Below are positions 52,562-62,666 of a stretch of 64,000 nt of DNA, in pieces. A program made the translations under genes and the position numbers. This stretch comes from Fluviispira vulneris. Lineage in GTDB: Bacteria; Bdellovibrionota_B; Oligoflexia; Silvanigrellales; Silvanigrellaceae. Location of the stretch: positions 124,001 to 188,000 of the forward strand of contig NZ_JACRSE010000006.1 in assembly GCF_014281055.1 (NCBI RefSeq), read 5' to 3'. Positions within the stretch are counted from its first letter, which is position 1. Each line of letters opens with the position of its first letter. The notes beneath the pieces were generated by a model. It searched no databases. It saw nothing but the letters and a program-made list of their open reading frames with translations, and was not told where the DNA came from.

Positions 52562-53311
52562 ATGTTAACCATCAATCAAGTAAAAGCATCCGTAGGTGAC
52601 AAGGAAATATTAAAAGGCATTGACCTTGAAATTCCTGCAGGAGAAATCCACGTTATTATGGGTCCAAATGGCGTAGGTAAATCCACTCTGGGTCATGTTC
52701 TAATGGGCTCTAAAAATTACAAATTAAATTCAGGTAAAATAATACTCGATGGTGAAGATATTTCTGAACTCGACACCGCAGAAAGAGCAAAAAAGGGAAT
52801 TTTTCTAGCATTTCAGTATCCTGTTTCTATACCAGGTCTCAAGATCTCCGAATATTTACGAAACCTTTACAACTTACGTCACTCTAAACAAGTGAGTGTG
52901 TCAGAGTTTAGAAAAATCTTAAAAAATAAACTTGAACTGTTAAATATTGAACGTGCTTCTTTGCAGAGATATTTAAATGATGGTTTCTCAGGCGGAGAAA
53001 TGAAGCGTTTAGAAATGCTACAGCTCATGTTAATTGAACCAAAAGTCGCAATTTTAGATGAAATTGACTCAGGTGTTGACGTTGATGCACAAAAGATTGT
53101 TGCTGAAAGCATTAAACATATCGCAAAAGAAATTGGTACAAGTTTTATCATAGTCACTCACTATCAACGTCTTTTAAACTTTATAAATCCTCACAAAATT
53201 CATGTTATTTTAGACGGAAAAATCAATCAATCTGGCGATATGTCTTTGGTTGAAGTGCTCGAGCGTGAGGGTTATGAACACATTCGTCAAAATAATTCTT
53301 CAAGTCAATAA
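52562..53311 (+). CDS. sufC: SufC ATPase
   Basis: Start ATG 52562 with AGGAG 9 nt upstream. 249 aa. ABC ATPase: Walker [10 protein letters not shown], signature FSGGEMKR (SufC type), Walker [13 protein letters not shown]. Soluble ATPase of the SufBCD complex. Confidence 0.95.
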   Translation: MLTINQVKASVGDKEILKGIDLEIPAGEIHVIMGPNGVGKSTLGHVLMGSKNYKLNSGKIILDGEDISELDTAERAKKGIFLAFQYPVSIPGLKISEYLRNLYNLRHSKQVSVSEFRKILKNKLELLNIERASLQRYLNDGFSGGEMKRLEMLQLMLIEPKVAILDEIDSGVDVDAQKIVAESIKHIAKEIGTSFIIVTHYQRLLNFINPHKIHVILDGKINQSGDMSLVEVLEREGYEHIRQNNSSSQ

Positions 53312-53334
53312 ATAAACTTGAAGAGGAGTTGCAT

Positions 53335-54786
53335 ATGAAAAACGATAAAGATCCAACATTAATCGAAGATTTTGATGCCTCGCAGGTTGATATCCTTGAC
53401 GACTATAAATATGGCTTTCATGTAAAAGAAAACTATGTCTTTAAAGGGGCAAAATCCGCACAAGGTTTGACAAAAGAAATTGTTGAAGAAATTTCTGCTT
53501 TTAAGCATGAGCCAGAGTGGATGCTCGATATTCGCCTAAAAGCCCTTGAAATTTTTAATTCTAAGCCCATGCCAACTTGGGGCGACACGAAAGCCCTGAA
53601 CGAAATCGATTTTACGAATATTCACTATTTTGTACGTCCGACTGAGAGGGTGGGAACGAATTGGGATGATGTTCCTTCAGAAATAAAAGACACTTTTGAT
53701 AGATTGGGTATTCCAGAAGCTGAAAGAAAATTCTTAGCAGGCGTTTCTGCGCAGTTTGAGTCCGAAGTTGTGTACCACAGCATGCAAAAAAGCCTTGAAG
53801 AAAAAGGAGTACTTTTCTTCGACATGGACACTGGCCTACGAGAACACCCTGAAATTATTAAAAAATACTTTGCAACCGTCATCCCCGCAGAAGATAACAA
53901 GTTTGCCGCATTAAACACTGCGGTTTGGAGTGGTGGCAGTTTTATCTATGTGCCCAAAGGTGTGCACGTCGATATCCCATTGCAGGCTTATTTCAGAATC
54001 AATACGGAAAACATGGGCCAATTCGAACGCACCTTGATCATTGCCGACGAAGGCTCTTCGGTGCACTATATTGAAGGCTGCACTGCACCTGTTTATCGTA
54101 GTGATTCACTCCACTCTGCTGTGGTTGAATTGATAGCCATGAAAGGCGCTAAAATCCGTTATACAACCATCCAAAACTGGTCAAAAAATATTTACAATTT
54201 AGTGACCAAACGTGCCTATGCATACGAAGATGCTTCAGTTGAATGGGTGGATGGAAACATTGGTTCTAAATTAACGATGAAATACCCAGCAGTTTACTTA
54301 CTTGGCCCACGCGCCCGCGGAGAAATCCTTTCCGTAGCTTTTGCTGGAAATGGCATGCATCAAGACGCTGGTGCCAAAATTATCCACGCAGCTCCTCATA
54401 CAACGAGTGTTATCACTTCAAAATCGATTTCGAAGGACGGAGGTTGCACGACCTATAGGGGTCTGGTTAAAATCCCTAAAGGCATGAAGGGTTGTAAAAG
54501 CAAAGTTCAATGCGATGCGCTCTTGATGGATGACATTTCAAACTCAATAACTTACCCTACGATGCAAATTGAAGAACAAGAGGGGACTGAAGTTGGGCAT
54601 GAAGCCAGTGTGAGCCGTGTGAGCGATGAGCAAATTTACTATCTCACTAGCCGTGGATTTTCAGAAAGACAAGCAACCCTCATGATAGTCAATGGATTTA
54701 TCGAAGAGTTTGTAAAAGAATTGCCTATGGAATACGCGGTAGAACTCAATCGCTTGATTGAAATAGAATTTGAAGGAGTGGGTTAA
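53335..54786 (+). CDS. sufB: SufB Fe-S cluster assembly protein
   Basis: 483 aa from ATG 53335 (GAGGAG upstream). Beta-helix scaffold with [30 protein letters not shown], and the conserved C-terminal [20 protein letters not shown]. Partner of SufC and SufD. Confidence 0.95.
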   Translation: MKNDKDPTLIEDFDASQVDILDDYKYGFHVKENYVFKGAKSAQGLTKEIVEEISAFKHEPEWMLDIRLKALEIFNSKPMPTWGDTKALNEIDFTNIHYFVRPTERVGTNWDDVPSEIKDTFDRLGIPEAERKFLAGVSAQFESEVVYHSMQKSLEEKGVLFFDMDTGLREHPEIIKKYFATVIPAEDNKFAALNTAVWSGGSFIYVPKGVHVDIPLQAYFRINTENMGQFERTLIIADEGSSVHYIEGCTAPVYRSDSLHSAVVELIAMKGAKIRYTTIQNWSKNIYNLVTKRAYAYEDASVEWVDGNIGSKLTMKYPAVYLLGPRARGEILSVAFAGNGMHQDAGAKIIHAAPHTTSVITSKSISKDGGCTTYRGLVKIPKGMKGCKSKVQCDALLMDDISNSITYPTMQIEEQEGTEVGHEASVSRVSDEQIYYLTSRGFSERQATLMIVNGFIEEFVKELPMEYAVELNRLIEIEFEGVG

Positions 54787-54791
54787 TTTTT

Positions 54792-56078
54792 ATGTCAGTT
54801 ATTCACTTAGAAAGTAAAAAACTTGCTCTTTGTCCAAAATACCCAGAGGAAAGTTGGCGCAAAACAAATCCTGAAATTTTCTTTTTACCACAAGATGAAG
54901 TGCTTAATTTTCAAGGCCACAGCGTACAAGAAAAATTATCCACTTTTTTACCTTGGAAGGTTTCATACAGAAATCCACAAGAAACCCTTGCCCATTTGGC
55001 ATCCTTAAAGAAACAATTTGGCGAAGCTTGTGAATCTATATTTCAAAATGATTTAAATAGAATAATTTTAGTTGAAATAGGTCATGGGATTGTTGATATT
55101 TATTCTTCCGACACATTAAAATCAACAGTGGAATTTTTATCTGCACCTTTTGAAGTCAAATCAATCGCTCCAAAAAGTGATATTGGTTTTGCTTTGGCAA
55201 ATAGACTAAAAGCAAGTGCACCACACGAAATTATTATGAAGCTTGCAACTCTGGGTAATGAAAAGCCACTTATTATTGTGACAAATCATTTAAACTGTAA
55301 TTTCTCCCAGATATATAGCACATTTAAGCTTATACTTGCTAAAGGGAGCCAAGCAGAACTCATAATAGCAGAAGGTAATTCTCAATTTGGCATCTTACGA
55401 CATACACTTGTACTCGAAGAAAATGCTCAGCTTTCCCAATTGTGGATCAATATTACGACTGACGATGAAAAAAATACAAATTCTTTATTTGAAAGAGAAG
55501 TGAATTTAGGAGAAAATTCTAAGTTTATTGACGCACAAATTATGGCTCCCCATGGGAACACACGTGTGACTTCAAATGTAGTTTTTACTGGTAAAAAAGC
55601 AAGCGCAAACTCATCTGCTGCAGTTGTTGCAACCCATGGCAATTTTGATTATGAGCCTATTCAAGAACACAAAGTACCGCAATGTAACTCACATTTAAAT
55701 ATTAAAATGATAGTTGCCAATCGTGCGAAAAGTGTTTTCCAAGGTCTCGTGATAATCGACAAAGAAGCACCACAATCTCTAGCTATGCAAGTGAATAAAA
55801 ATTTATTGCTCAGCAAAAATGCTCGAGTTGACGCCTCCCCACGCCTCGAAATTCTCCCCAATGATGTTATGTGTAAACATGGCAGTGCCACTGGCGAGAT
55901 CGATGCAAAGCAGCTTTATTATTTGTCAACCCGCGGATTTTCAACTGCCGAAGCACGTAAGATGATTATTAAAAGTTTTGTGCAAGAAACTCTTTCTCAA
56001 CTTGAGAGTGAAAGCTTGTTACTCAATGCTGCAGAACATGCTCTAGAAACAGCTCTCAACTTGCTTCCACAAGCTTAA
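54792..56078 (+). CDS. sufD: SufD Fe-S cluster assembly protein
   Basis: 428 aa, SufB/SufD family: HGNFDYEPIQEHKVPQC, VFQGLVIIDKEAPQSLAMQVNKN and a conserved MCKHGSATGEIDAKQLYYLSTRG. 5 bases after sufB. Confidence 0.92.
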   Translation: MSVIHLESKKLALCPKYPEESWRKTNPEIFFLPQDEVLNFQGHSVQEKLSTFLPWKVSYRNPQETLAHLASLKKQFGEACESIFQNDLNRIILVEIGHGIVDIYSSDTLKSTVEFLSAPFEVKSIAPKSDIGFALANRLKASAPHEIIMKLATLGNEKPLIIVTNHLNCNFSQIYSTFKLILAKGSQAELIIAEGNSQFGILRHTLVLEENAQLSQLWINITTDDEKNTNSLFEREVNLGENSKFIDAQIMAPHGNTRVTSNVVFTGKKASANSSAAVVATHGNFDYEPIQEHKVPQCNSHLNIKMIVANRAKSVFQGLVIIDKEAPQSLAMQVNKNLLLSKNARVDASPRLEILPNDVMCKHGSATGEIDAKQLYYLSTRGFSTAEARKMIIKSFVQETLSQLESESLLLNAAEHALETALNLLPQA

Positions 56079-56101
56079 AATTTAGAAAGAGAATCATTAA
56101 A

Positions 56102-56437
56102 ATGTCCTATTTTAAAGTCTGTTCTCTTTCTTTATTATCAATCGATAAACCTAAGAAATTTACAGTCGATGGATTAGAAATTCTTTTGGTAAAAGCATTA
56201 ACTGATAATAAAGTTTGGGCATTCGATAATAACTGCAATCATTCTGATAAACCACTCGAAAAAGGACGCTGGGATCCAGAAAAAGCGGAAATCACCTGCC
56301 CTTTTCACAAAGCTGTATTTAATATTGCTGAAAATGGAGCTGTAAAACAAGCACCTGCATGCATTCCTTTGCCAGTTTATCAAACTGAAATTCGTCTGGA
56401 AAATAATGAAAGTATTGTTTATGTCTTTCTCGATTGA
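56102..56437 (+). CDS. Rieske-type [2Fe-2S] ferredoxin
   Basis: 111 aa. Rieske motifs CNH (Cys45, His47) and CPFH (Cys66, His69), 18 residues between. Follows sufD by 23 bases, so is likely part of the suf operon: an electron carrier or helper for cluster reduction. Its 3' end overlaps the convergent DUF4286 gene by 19 bases. Confidence 0.88.
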   Translation: MSYFKVCSLSLLSIDKPKKFTVDGLEILLVKALTDNKVWAFDNNCNHSDKPLEKGRWDPEKAEITCPFHKAVFNIAENGAVKQAPACIPLPVYQTEIRLENNESIVYVFLD

Positions 56438-56754
56438 GTAAATTGCTCTGACTTAAAATAAAGACAATAACTAAACACACGCACAAATTCTATTCCTGCT
56501 TTTGGAAATTTCTCAATCACACCTTTTCTTAAATTAACAGAGTATTTGTTTATATATTTATCCATCATTTTTTTATCTTTTAAATAAAAAGTTGCTTTAT
56601 AAGCGCCAGAGGTTTGAGTTTTTGCAAAAGCAATAGATAAAAAACACTCCGTTTGATAAAGATCGTTTAAATGAACATCTATCATAAAATCAGAAAATCT
56701 TTTTTCAAATTCGAGATCCTTTAAAATATAAGTGACTTCGTATATGATCATCAA
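56419..56754 (-). CDS. DUF4286 family protein
   Basis: 111 aa, ferredoxin-like alpha/beta fold (IIYEVTYILKDLEFEKRFSDFM, AYKATFYLKDKKMMDKYI). Matches the DUF4286 family as I recall it. Convergent overlap with the Rieske gene. Confidence 0.65.
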   Translation of the reverse strand: MMIIYEVTYILKDLEFEKRFSDFMIDVHLNDLYQTECFLSIAFAKTQTSGAYKATFYLKDKKMMDKYINKYSVNLRKGVIEKFPKAGIEFVRVFSYCLYFKSEQFTQSRKT

Positions 56755-56983
56755 TTTTCTCCAAAACGAGATTCTTTACAAATGAGAAAACATGTATTCT
56801 TTCAAATTTTACCTGAGTTATAAATTTAATCCAATTATTGAACTTGATCTTTATCTGACTTTTCAATTCAATCAAATTGCCTGTAAAGTATATGTTGACA
56901 AAGTTATTTAAGTCATAGAATGATCATTTATTAAGTTAATGAGTGAGTGAGAGAAAAACTCACTTCATGCAGGAGAATTTATT

Positions 56984-57481
56984 ATGCCAAGTTTTGATAT
57001 TGTTTCTGAAGTGAATATCCAGGAAGTTGACAATGCTATCAACCAAGCACAAAAGGAAATATCTTCCCGATATGACTTCAAGGGGAAAAAATATGACCTC
57101 AGTTTAGATAAGCAAAAAGCTGAAATGAAATTTTCGGCTGACAGTGAGTCTCACGTAAATGCGATTGCAGATATTATTAATTCTAAACTTTTAAAGCGAG
57201 GAATTGATTTAGGATCACTTGATATCGATAAGATTAAGCCTGTAGGTGGAATGATGCTCAGCCAAAGCATTCGTATCAAACAGGGACTTGAAACAGATGT
57301 GGCAAAGAAAATCACCCGAACCATAAAAGACTCTAAAATAAAAGTCGATACCCAAATTCAGGATAAGCAAATCCGAGTTACGGGAAAAAAAATAGATGAC
57401 TTACAGAGTGTTATTGCTCTCCTAAAAGAAAAACAGCAAGAGTTAAAAATACCTTTGCAGTTTGTCAATATGAAGAGCTAA
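56984..57481 (+). CDS. yajQ: YajQ family nucleotide-binding protein
   Basis: 165 aa. Canonical YajQ: MPSFDIVSEVNIQEVDNAINQ, SSRYDFKGK, KLLKRGIDLGSLD, GMMLSQSIRIKQGLE, IKVDTQIQDKQIRVTGKKIDDLQSVI. Some homologues bind cyclic di-GMP. Monocistronic with AGGAG upstream. Confidence 0.95.
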   Translation: MPSFDIVSEVNIQEVDNAINQAQKEISSRYDFKGKKYDLSLDKQKAEMKFSADSESHVNAIADIINSKLLKRGIDLGSLDIDKIKPVGGMMLSQSIRIKQGLETDVAKKITRTIKDSKIKVDTQIQDKQIRVTGKKIDDLQSVIALLKEKQQELKIPLQFVNMKS

Positions 57482-57524
57482 TCCAGTTTTTTTTATAAAA
57501 TAATTTCTTTTTGGATCCACAAGA

Positions 57525-57935
57525 TTACTTGCCTATTCTTGGAATTTGTTTTGAAAAATCATTTATACCTTCTATGATTTTACCATTTTCTACACTAAAT
57601 AAAAACCAGCCAGAAAGAATATTATCTGCAGGTTGAGCATATTTGTATTCATAACCAAATTCTTGTTTACATTGTTGTTGTAATGCTTGTACAACTTTAC
57701 ATCCTCCATCAATTTTAAAAAACCTAATGTAGGTGGTAAAACCGATTTTTTTAATGCGCCATTCGCCTGTCACTTTAACCGTTTTATTGTTTAACCAATA
57801 CCAATTGTCTTTATCTGCTGCGCAATAAACATAAGCTTCTTCTGCATATGCATTTTGCTTAGGGATAAAAATTGACATAGAAAGTACAACTAGCAGATAA
57901 GAAGCCTTTTGTATAAATTTTTTAGTAAATATCAT
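57525..57935 (-). CDS. Secreted paralogue 1 of a small tandem family
   Basis: About 136 aa from ATG 57935 (AAGGAA upstream). Signal peptide ending near NAYA. Mature part starts AYVYCAADKDNWYWLNNKTVKVTGEW, then FFKIDGG, LQQQCKQEFGYEYKYAQPADN, GWFLFSVENG. The two Cys (in YC and QCK) are conserved in all copies and could form a disulfide. No known family recognised. One of six leftward copies between here and 62037. Confidence 0.75.
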   Translation of the reverse strand: MIFTKKFIQKASYLLVVLSMSIFIPKQNAYAEEAYVYCAADKDNWYWLNNKTVKVTGEWRIKKIGFTTYIRFFKIDGGCKVVQALQQQCKQEFGYEYKYAQPADNILSGWFLFSVENGKIIEGINDFSKQIPRIGK

Positions 57936-58081
57936 GGTAAATTTCCTTAAAAAAATCTTATAAATAAATATTTTCACGAATAATAAATTATTAAAAACTT
58001 ATTATTTAATAATGATTTCTGTTTATCTTTTTTTGCTATTAAATAATTTTCTTACTTAGAAAAATTTTCTATCAAAGGCAA

Positions 58082-58490
58082 TTAGCGAAATCTTGGGTAG
58101 AAGTTAATATACGTATTAATTCCTGGTTCTAAAGAGCCATCTTCATAACCAAACACATACCAATCTTCCAATGCACTTTTAGCTGGTTGAGCATACAAAT
58201 AATGCTGACCAAATTCATTTTTACACAGATTTTGCAGTTCTTTAACAAAATTTACTCCTCCATCAATCTTAAAATAGCGAATAAACCTTATATTTTTTAA
58301 TTCTTTTACTTTCCATTCACCAGAAACTTTAACTGATTTATTATTAAGCCAATTCCATTGTTTTTTTATTGTGGAACAATAGACATACGTTTCATCAGCA
58401 AAAATCTTTTGTGATGGCGTTAATATTATCACAAATAAAAAAAAATATAAGAGCAATATAGTTTTTCATAACTTTTATTGCAAAACGCAT
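58082..58490 (-). CDS. Secreted paralogue 2, frameshifted at a homopolymer tract
   Basis: The mature region is intact (ETYVYCSTIKKQWNWLNNKSVK...EFGQHYLYAQPA). The only frame reaching it starts from a TTG at 58456 with a truncated signal. ATGs at 58490 and 58469 open the proper signal peptide (MKNYIALI...) but run out of frame at a T9 tract (58437-58445, A9 on +). Removing one T joins MKNYIALIFFLFVIILTPSQ to the mature part. So it is either phase-variable, decayed, or misassembled. Confidence 0.6.
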
Positions 58491-59201
58491 AAGATTTATC
58501 CTTCCATATTATAAAAATTTATATAAAATATAAATTAGTGACCAATACTAATTAAAACATTAATATCATATTTTTACAATATTACAAATTTTATTTTTAA
58601 AAATTATTTAATTTAATTAAATGGTAATAAAAATTAATCGATTAAATATTTTTTTTAATGACTATCTTATACCACAAAAACAAATATTTATAATAATATA
58701 ATTCTAATAAAAAATATCTATTTTTCAGTAAAACATTCTACAATATTTTGTAAATACATTAAATAATCATAATTTCTAGCTTTGTGTAAGCTATCTTTAT
58801 TACAATATATCAACCAAGTGTCTCAAATATTTTCAGATATTTATTCTTATTATATGTTTTTTTAAAATAAATTGTGATTGAATTTTTAGCCATTGTTTAA
58901 TGATCAACGACAATTAAATTTAATTTGACAAATTATAATAATAATTTTTTTGAAAAAAATTATTAATTTCGAACAGCTGCGAGAAATTTACATGATAATG
59001 ATTTTTGCACTGAATTTTTATTGTAAAAAATACATTGATCACATAAACTCATTCTCTTAAAAAGAAAGATATGATATTTTAAATAAAATTAAAAGTATTT
59101 TATAAATTTCTATAATAAAATGTAATAATATTTTTCTATTAAAAGTTTTTTCTGATTGATATAATCAAAATACAATTCAAATGCATCCTTTAAAATTCAA
59201 T
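58491..59201. other. AT-rich spacer in the paralogue array
   Basis: 711 bases of very AT-rich sequence. Contains a perfect 12-bp-arm palindrome with single-base centre (58940-58964, AATAATTTTTTT/AAAAAAATTATT), possibly a bidirectional terminator. No open gene or remnant of the family seen. Confidence 0.4.
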
Positions 59202-59609
59202 TCACCGAAATCTAGGAAAATCTCCTAAGTAATCATAAATTCCAGGTTCTAATGAATTATCCGCATATCCAAACACATGCCAATAGTCAGTTGCGTATTC
59301 TGCTGGTTGTGCATATATAAAATCCTGACCAAATTCTTTTTTACACCGATTTTTTAGATCAATTACTAAATCTTTCCCTGCATTTACCTTAAAAAATTGA
59401 TAATATTTTGTAGGTTCTAAATAAATATAAACCCATTCACCAGAAACATTGACAGATTTATTCTCAAGCCAATGCCAATGTCTGTCTTTTGTTGAGCAAT
59501 AAACATAAGCTTCTTTAGCATATATTTTTTGCACAGGAATCAAAATTGTTAATAGTATTATATAAATAATGGAACTATAGATCATCTTATTTTTATATGC
59601 AAAATGCAT
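59202..59609 (-). CDS. Secreted paralogue 3
   Basis: 135 aa. Signal peptide ending IYAKEA. AYVYCSTKDRHWHWLENKSVNVSGEWVY, FFKVNAG, CKKEFGQDFIYAQPAEY, WHVFGYADNSLEPG. Closest to paralogue 2 and the pseudogene at 59967. Confidence 0.72.
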   Translation of the reverse strand: MHFAYKNKMIYSSIIYIILLTILIPVQKIYAKEAYVYCSTKDRHWHWLENKSVNVSGEWVYIYLEPTKYYQFFKVNAGKDLVIDLKNRCKKEFGQDFIYAQPAEYATDYWHVFGYADNSLEPGIYDYLGDFPRFR

Positions 59610-59966
59610 AAAATTTTTCTTTCTCTGTTATAAATTTTAGGAAAATAAAATTTAGATACTTCAACAAATATTATACGATTATATCTTAAATTTATAATAT
59701 CATATTTTCATTCTATTACAAATTTTATTTGAAAATTATTTATTTCTATGTTAATGCAAAAATAATAAGCAATAAATTTTGTCTATTTATAAAACTACGC
59801 AATAGAAATAGGACTCAACCTTTTGGAATGATCCAGGCATTAGTATTTAAATTATCTTAAATAGTATTTGGGGAGATCATAAGACACTTTTTCACTTTTT
59901 TTAATATCTATTAACTTAATGAATTATACTTAAAACGCTTGCAGCATTTGGTTGTATTAGAAATAA
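59610..59966. other. Spacer within paralogue array
   Basis: 357 bases, AT-rich; I see no gene or conserved element. Confidence 0.4.
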
Positions 59967-60290
59967 TCAACGAAATCTCGGGAACTCACTTCTATACTGA
60001 TAATTTCCTGGCTCAAATGTACCATCCGCATACGCAAACAAATACCAATTTTCCATCGAACTTTCTGCAGGCTGCACATATATAAAATCTTGACCAAATT
60101 CATTTTTACACTGGTTTTTAAGTTCGTGTAAAATACTTTTTTTATCTGTATATATTTTGAAATAGCGAAAATAATTTGATTGATCTAAAAATAATATTTT
60201 CCATTCTCAAGAAATTTTGACGGATTTATTGTGCAACCAGAATGTTTTTTATTGTTTGGGTGACTTCTACAGAAAATTCATGGTTGGTAT
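59967..60290 (-). pseudogene. Secreted paralogue 4, decayed
   Basis: Homology to the family is clear: HNKSVKIS*EWKI, YFRYFKIYTDKKSILHELK, NQCKNEFGQDFIYVQPAES, WYLFAYADGTFEPG, EFPRFR. It has an in-frame TGA where GGA (Gly of GEW) is expected, and a frameshift further upstream so that the YC...W start cannot be read in frame. No signal peptide remains. Confidence 0.75.
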
Positions 60291-60341
60291 TTGCTAAAAC
60301 ATAAAGAAAAGAATTGCTTTAAAATTTTGTGGAAATTGCAA

Positions 60342-60755
60342 TCAAATTCTTATGAATAATCCATAATTCACACCTATTCCCTCAGCAATGAAACCGTTTT
60401 CATCACCAAAAAGATACCACCCTGAAAAACTATTACTTGCAGGTTGAGCATATTTATAATCTGCTCCAAACTCTCTTATGCATTGTTCCTGTAAATCAAG
60501 AATGGCATTAATTCCTCCATCAATTACAAAATAACCTTGATATACAAGATAAGATATTTTTCTCTTTTTCCAATGGCCACTGACTATAACATTTTTACGG
60601 TTCAACCATTTCCAATGCCCAGTGTTCGTAGCACAATACACGAAAGCATTTCTAGCGTATGCCTTTTCATTAAATAAAACACATATAAGAGTTGAAATAG
60701 ATAATATTGTTATAAAATATTTTATTTGTTTTATCTTAGAGTGCATAAAAACCAC
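60342..60755 (-). CDS. Secreted paralogue 5
   Basis: 137 aa. Signal peptide ending YARNA. AFVYCATNTGHWKWLNRKNVIVSGHWKKR, GYFVIDGG, LQEQCIREFGADYKYAQPAS, GWYLFGDENGFIAEG. More divergent (GHW for GEW). Confidence 0.72.
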   Translation of the reverse strand: MVFMHSKIKQIKYFITILSISTLICVLFNEKAYARNAFVYCATNTGHWKWLNRKNVIVSGHWKKRKISYLVYQGYFVIDGGINAILDLQEQCIREFGADYKYAQPASNSFSGWYLFGDENGFIAEGIGVNYGLFIRI

Positions 60756-61047
60756 ACTTTCTTAATTTTGATATTTGTAAAAATGACAAATAAGTCATAT
60801 CTATAATTATTAAATTTATTATCACATTATTTTATAATTTCAAAATTGTTATTAAATTATTTTAAAAAAAGCACTTTGCAAAACCAAAAAGCAAAACTTT
60901 AGATTCTTAAAATACCATAGGAGAAATTTGATGATAGAATTTCTTTTTATTGTATATAAAGCATTTGATCGCAAGCCATTTCAAGTTGCCACTTTTGACC
61001 CAGAAAGGACACAGCCATGAGTTTTTTTAAAAATTTTTTCGAAAATT
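60756..61047. other. Spacer within paralogue array
   Basis: About 290 bases, AT-rich; includes AGAAAGGACACAGCCATGAG just before the remnant gene. No intact gene. Confidence 0.4.
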
Positions 61048-61454
61048 ATGATTTTATTGATAACGATTTTCTCATTTTCATATACGCATGCTGTGAATAA
61101 ATTATCTTTGGTTACTGAAAACGCCTCAATTTAATATGGAAATAAATGGAAAAAAGTAGGTATATCAACTGATGTTATCAAAGTGATGCTTATTCTAATA
61201 AAAAAAGGACAAGTATAAAATTGATTTATGGAAGAAATAGAAGTTATTACTTTATCCAACCCTTTGCAGGAAAATTTTAGGAGATCCGCAATAAAGAGCG
61301 GCACGATAAGTGCAAAGAAGAAATTCGTGAATCGTACGAGCGACTTGAATTAAATATGAATAAACCAAATGAGTCTGGTCTTCTATATGGTGAGAGAAAA
61401 ACCGAAGCTTTTTATATACGTGAAATAGGACTGTATTATCCAATGAAAAAATAA
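61048..61454 (+). pseudogene. Decayed periplasmic solute-binding-like protein
   Basis: Fragments of a rightward gene in changing frames. A signal peptide (MILLITIFSFSYTHAVNK) and LSLVTEN, then KVGISTDVIK, YKIDLW, and at the end LLYGERKTEAFYIREIGLYYPMKK. The N-terminal LSLVTEN...GISTDVI pattern is that of periplasmic solute-binding proteins. At least two frameshifts and stops break it. Confidence 0.55.
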
Positions 61455-61462
61455 TCTCAACC

Positions 61463-61580
61463 CTACTTCAATTCCGCACTCCATGCATCGGTTTCTCTAT
61501 AATACTTAACAGCATCATCATAACCAACATTCTTTTTCCAATCGACTAAGAAATTATTGAATTCTATCCACCCTAGTCAA
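61463..61580 (-). pseudogene. 3' fragment duplicated from the downstream solute-binding gene
   Basis: About 38 codons reading FNNFLVDWKKNVGYDDAVKY...TDAWSAELK then stop. They match the C-terminus of the intact gene at 62667 (FNQFLSEWKKNGGYAEAVQYY...TDAWRAELKQK). The rest of that copy is missing, so this is a truncated duplicate. Confidence 0.7.
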
Positions 61581-61611
61581 TTTAATAAAGAAATATAAAA
61601 TGTTTTAATAT

Positions 61612-62037
61612 CTATTTACCAATACGAGGATTAAATCTATAAATTTCATATAATCCAGCTATAACATCATCATCATCAATTCCAAATAAATACCAACCTG
61701 AAAAATAACTATCAGCTGGTTGTGCATATTTATAACTCTGACCAAACTCTTTTTTACATTTATTTTGGAGAACTTGAATAGCATTATAGCCACCATCAAT
61801 TTTAAAATATCTGAGATATGATTTACTTTCGAATTTTATATGTCGCCACTCCCCTGTTACTTTGACAGATTTATTACTTAACCAATTCCAATTGTTTTTA
61901 TTATGGGCACAATAGACAAAAGCTTCATCTGCATAAGTCTTATGCTGATATAAAAAAAATGAGAAAGTCAGCATAAATAGCTTGCATACAAATTTTTGCT
62001 TAAAATTTTTCTTATAAAACATATTAAAATTCCTCAA
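61612..62037 (-). CDS. Secreted paralogue 6
   Basis: 141 aa (or from Met 62022, MFYKKNF). Signal peptide ending TYADEA. AFVYCAHNKNNWNWLSNKSVKVTGEWRH, YFKIDGG, LQNKCKKEFGQSYKYAQPADS, GWYLFGIDDD, FNPRIGK. Closest to paralogue 1 (both end PRIGK). Marks the right end of the array. Confidence 0.74.
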   Translation of the reverse strand: MRNFNMFYKKNFKQKFVCKLFMLTFSFFLYQHKTYADEAFVYCAHNKNNWNWLSNKSVKVTGEWRHIKFESKSYLRYFKIDGGYNAIQVLQNKCKKEFGQSYKYAQPADSYFSGWYLFGIDDDDVIAGLYEIYRFNPRIGK

Positions 62038-62666
62038 AATATTTTATTCTGATAAAATCTTTCCCAATTAACTTGGCAAAAGGTTTTAAAGCTTATAAAG
62101 ACAACACTGTGATAGAAATTTCTTCGGTCGGTTATTCTTCAACCAAAATTCTATAATTTTTGGATTGAAATAACTCTAAATTGCACACTCCTATTAAATT
62201 ATTGAGAAGAAAAAAACTCTTTTATACAATGAAAAAGTATATTCTAAATATGAATTCAAATAGACAACCAATAAAATCCTATTCAACTGGTTAATTGAAT
62301 AGAGTGATTTTCAAACAGCATCCAAAGTTCGATTTACAAAGGACTACTTTTAATAATTCAAAATATATATATCATATTTTCAAAAAATTTCAATTTTAAC
62401 ATATTAAATATATTATAATATATTTAATATGTTTTTTTATATTGGAAATATAAAATGCAAAAATAAAATTAAATACTCTAAATTAAAACAAAATTATTTT
62501 AAATTGAGTCACATATTTCTTCTTAATCTCGTATTATGATAATACTAATGATCTAAGTGAATATATAAAAGATTTTCATCTCAAAAAAAGGAATCAAATT
62601 CTAATAAAGGGATTATTCATAGTATTTATTTCTATGCTGAATTTAAAAAAGATTAAAAAGATAATC
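62038..62666. other. AT-rich spacer right of the array
   Basis: 629 bases, very AT-rich (TATTAAATATATTATAATATATTTAATATG near 62400 is palindromic). Probably the promoter of paralogue 6 and the terminator of the solute-binding gene. No gene seen. Confidence 0.4.
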
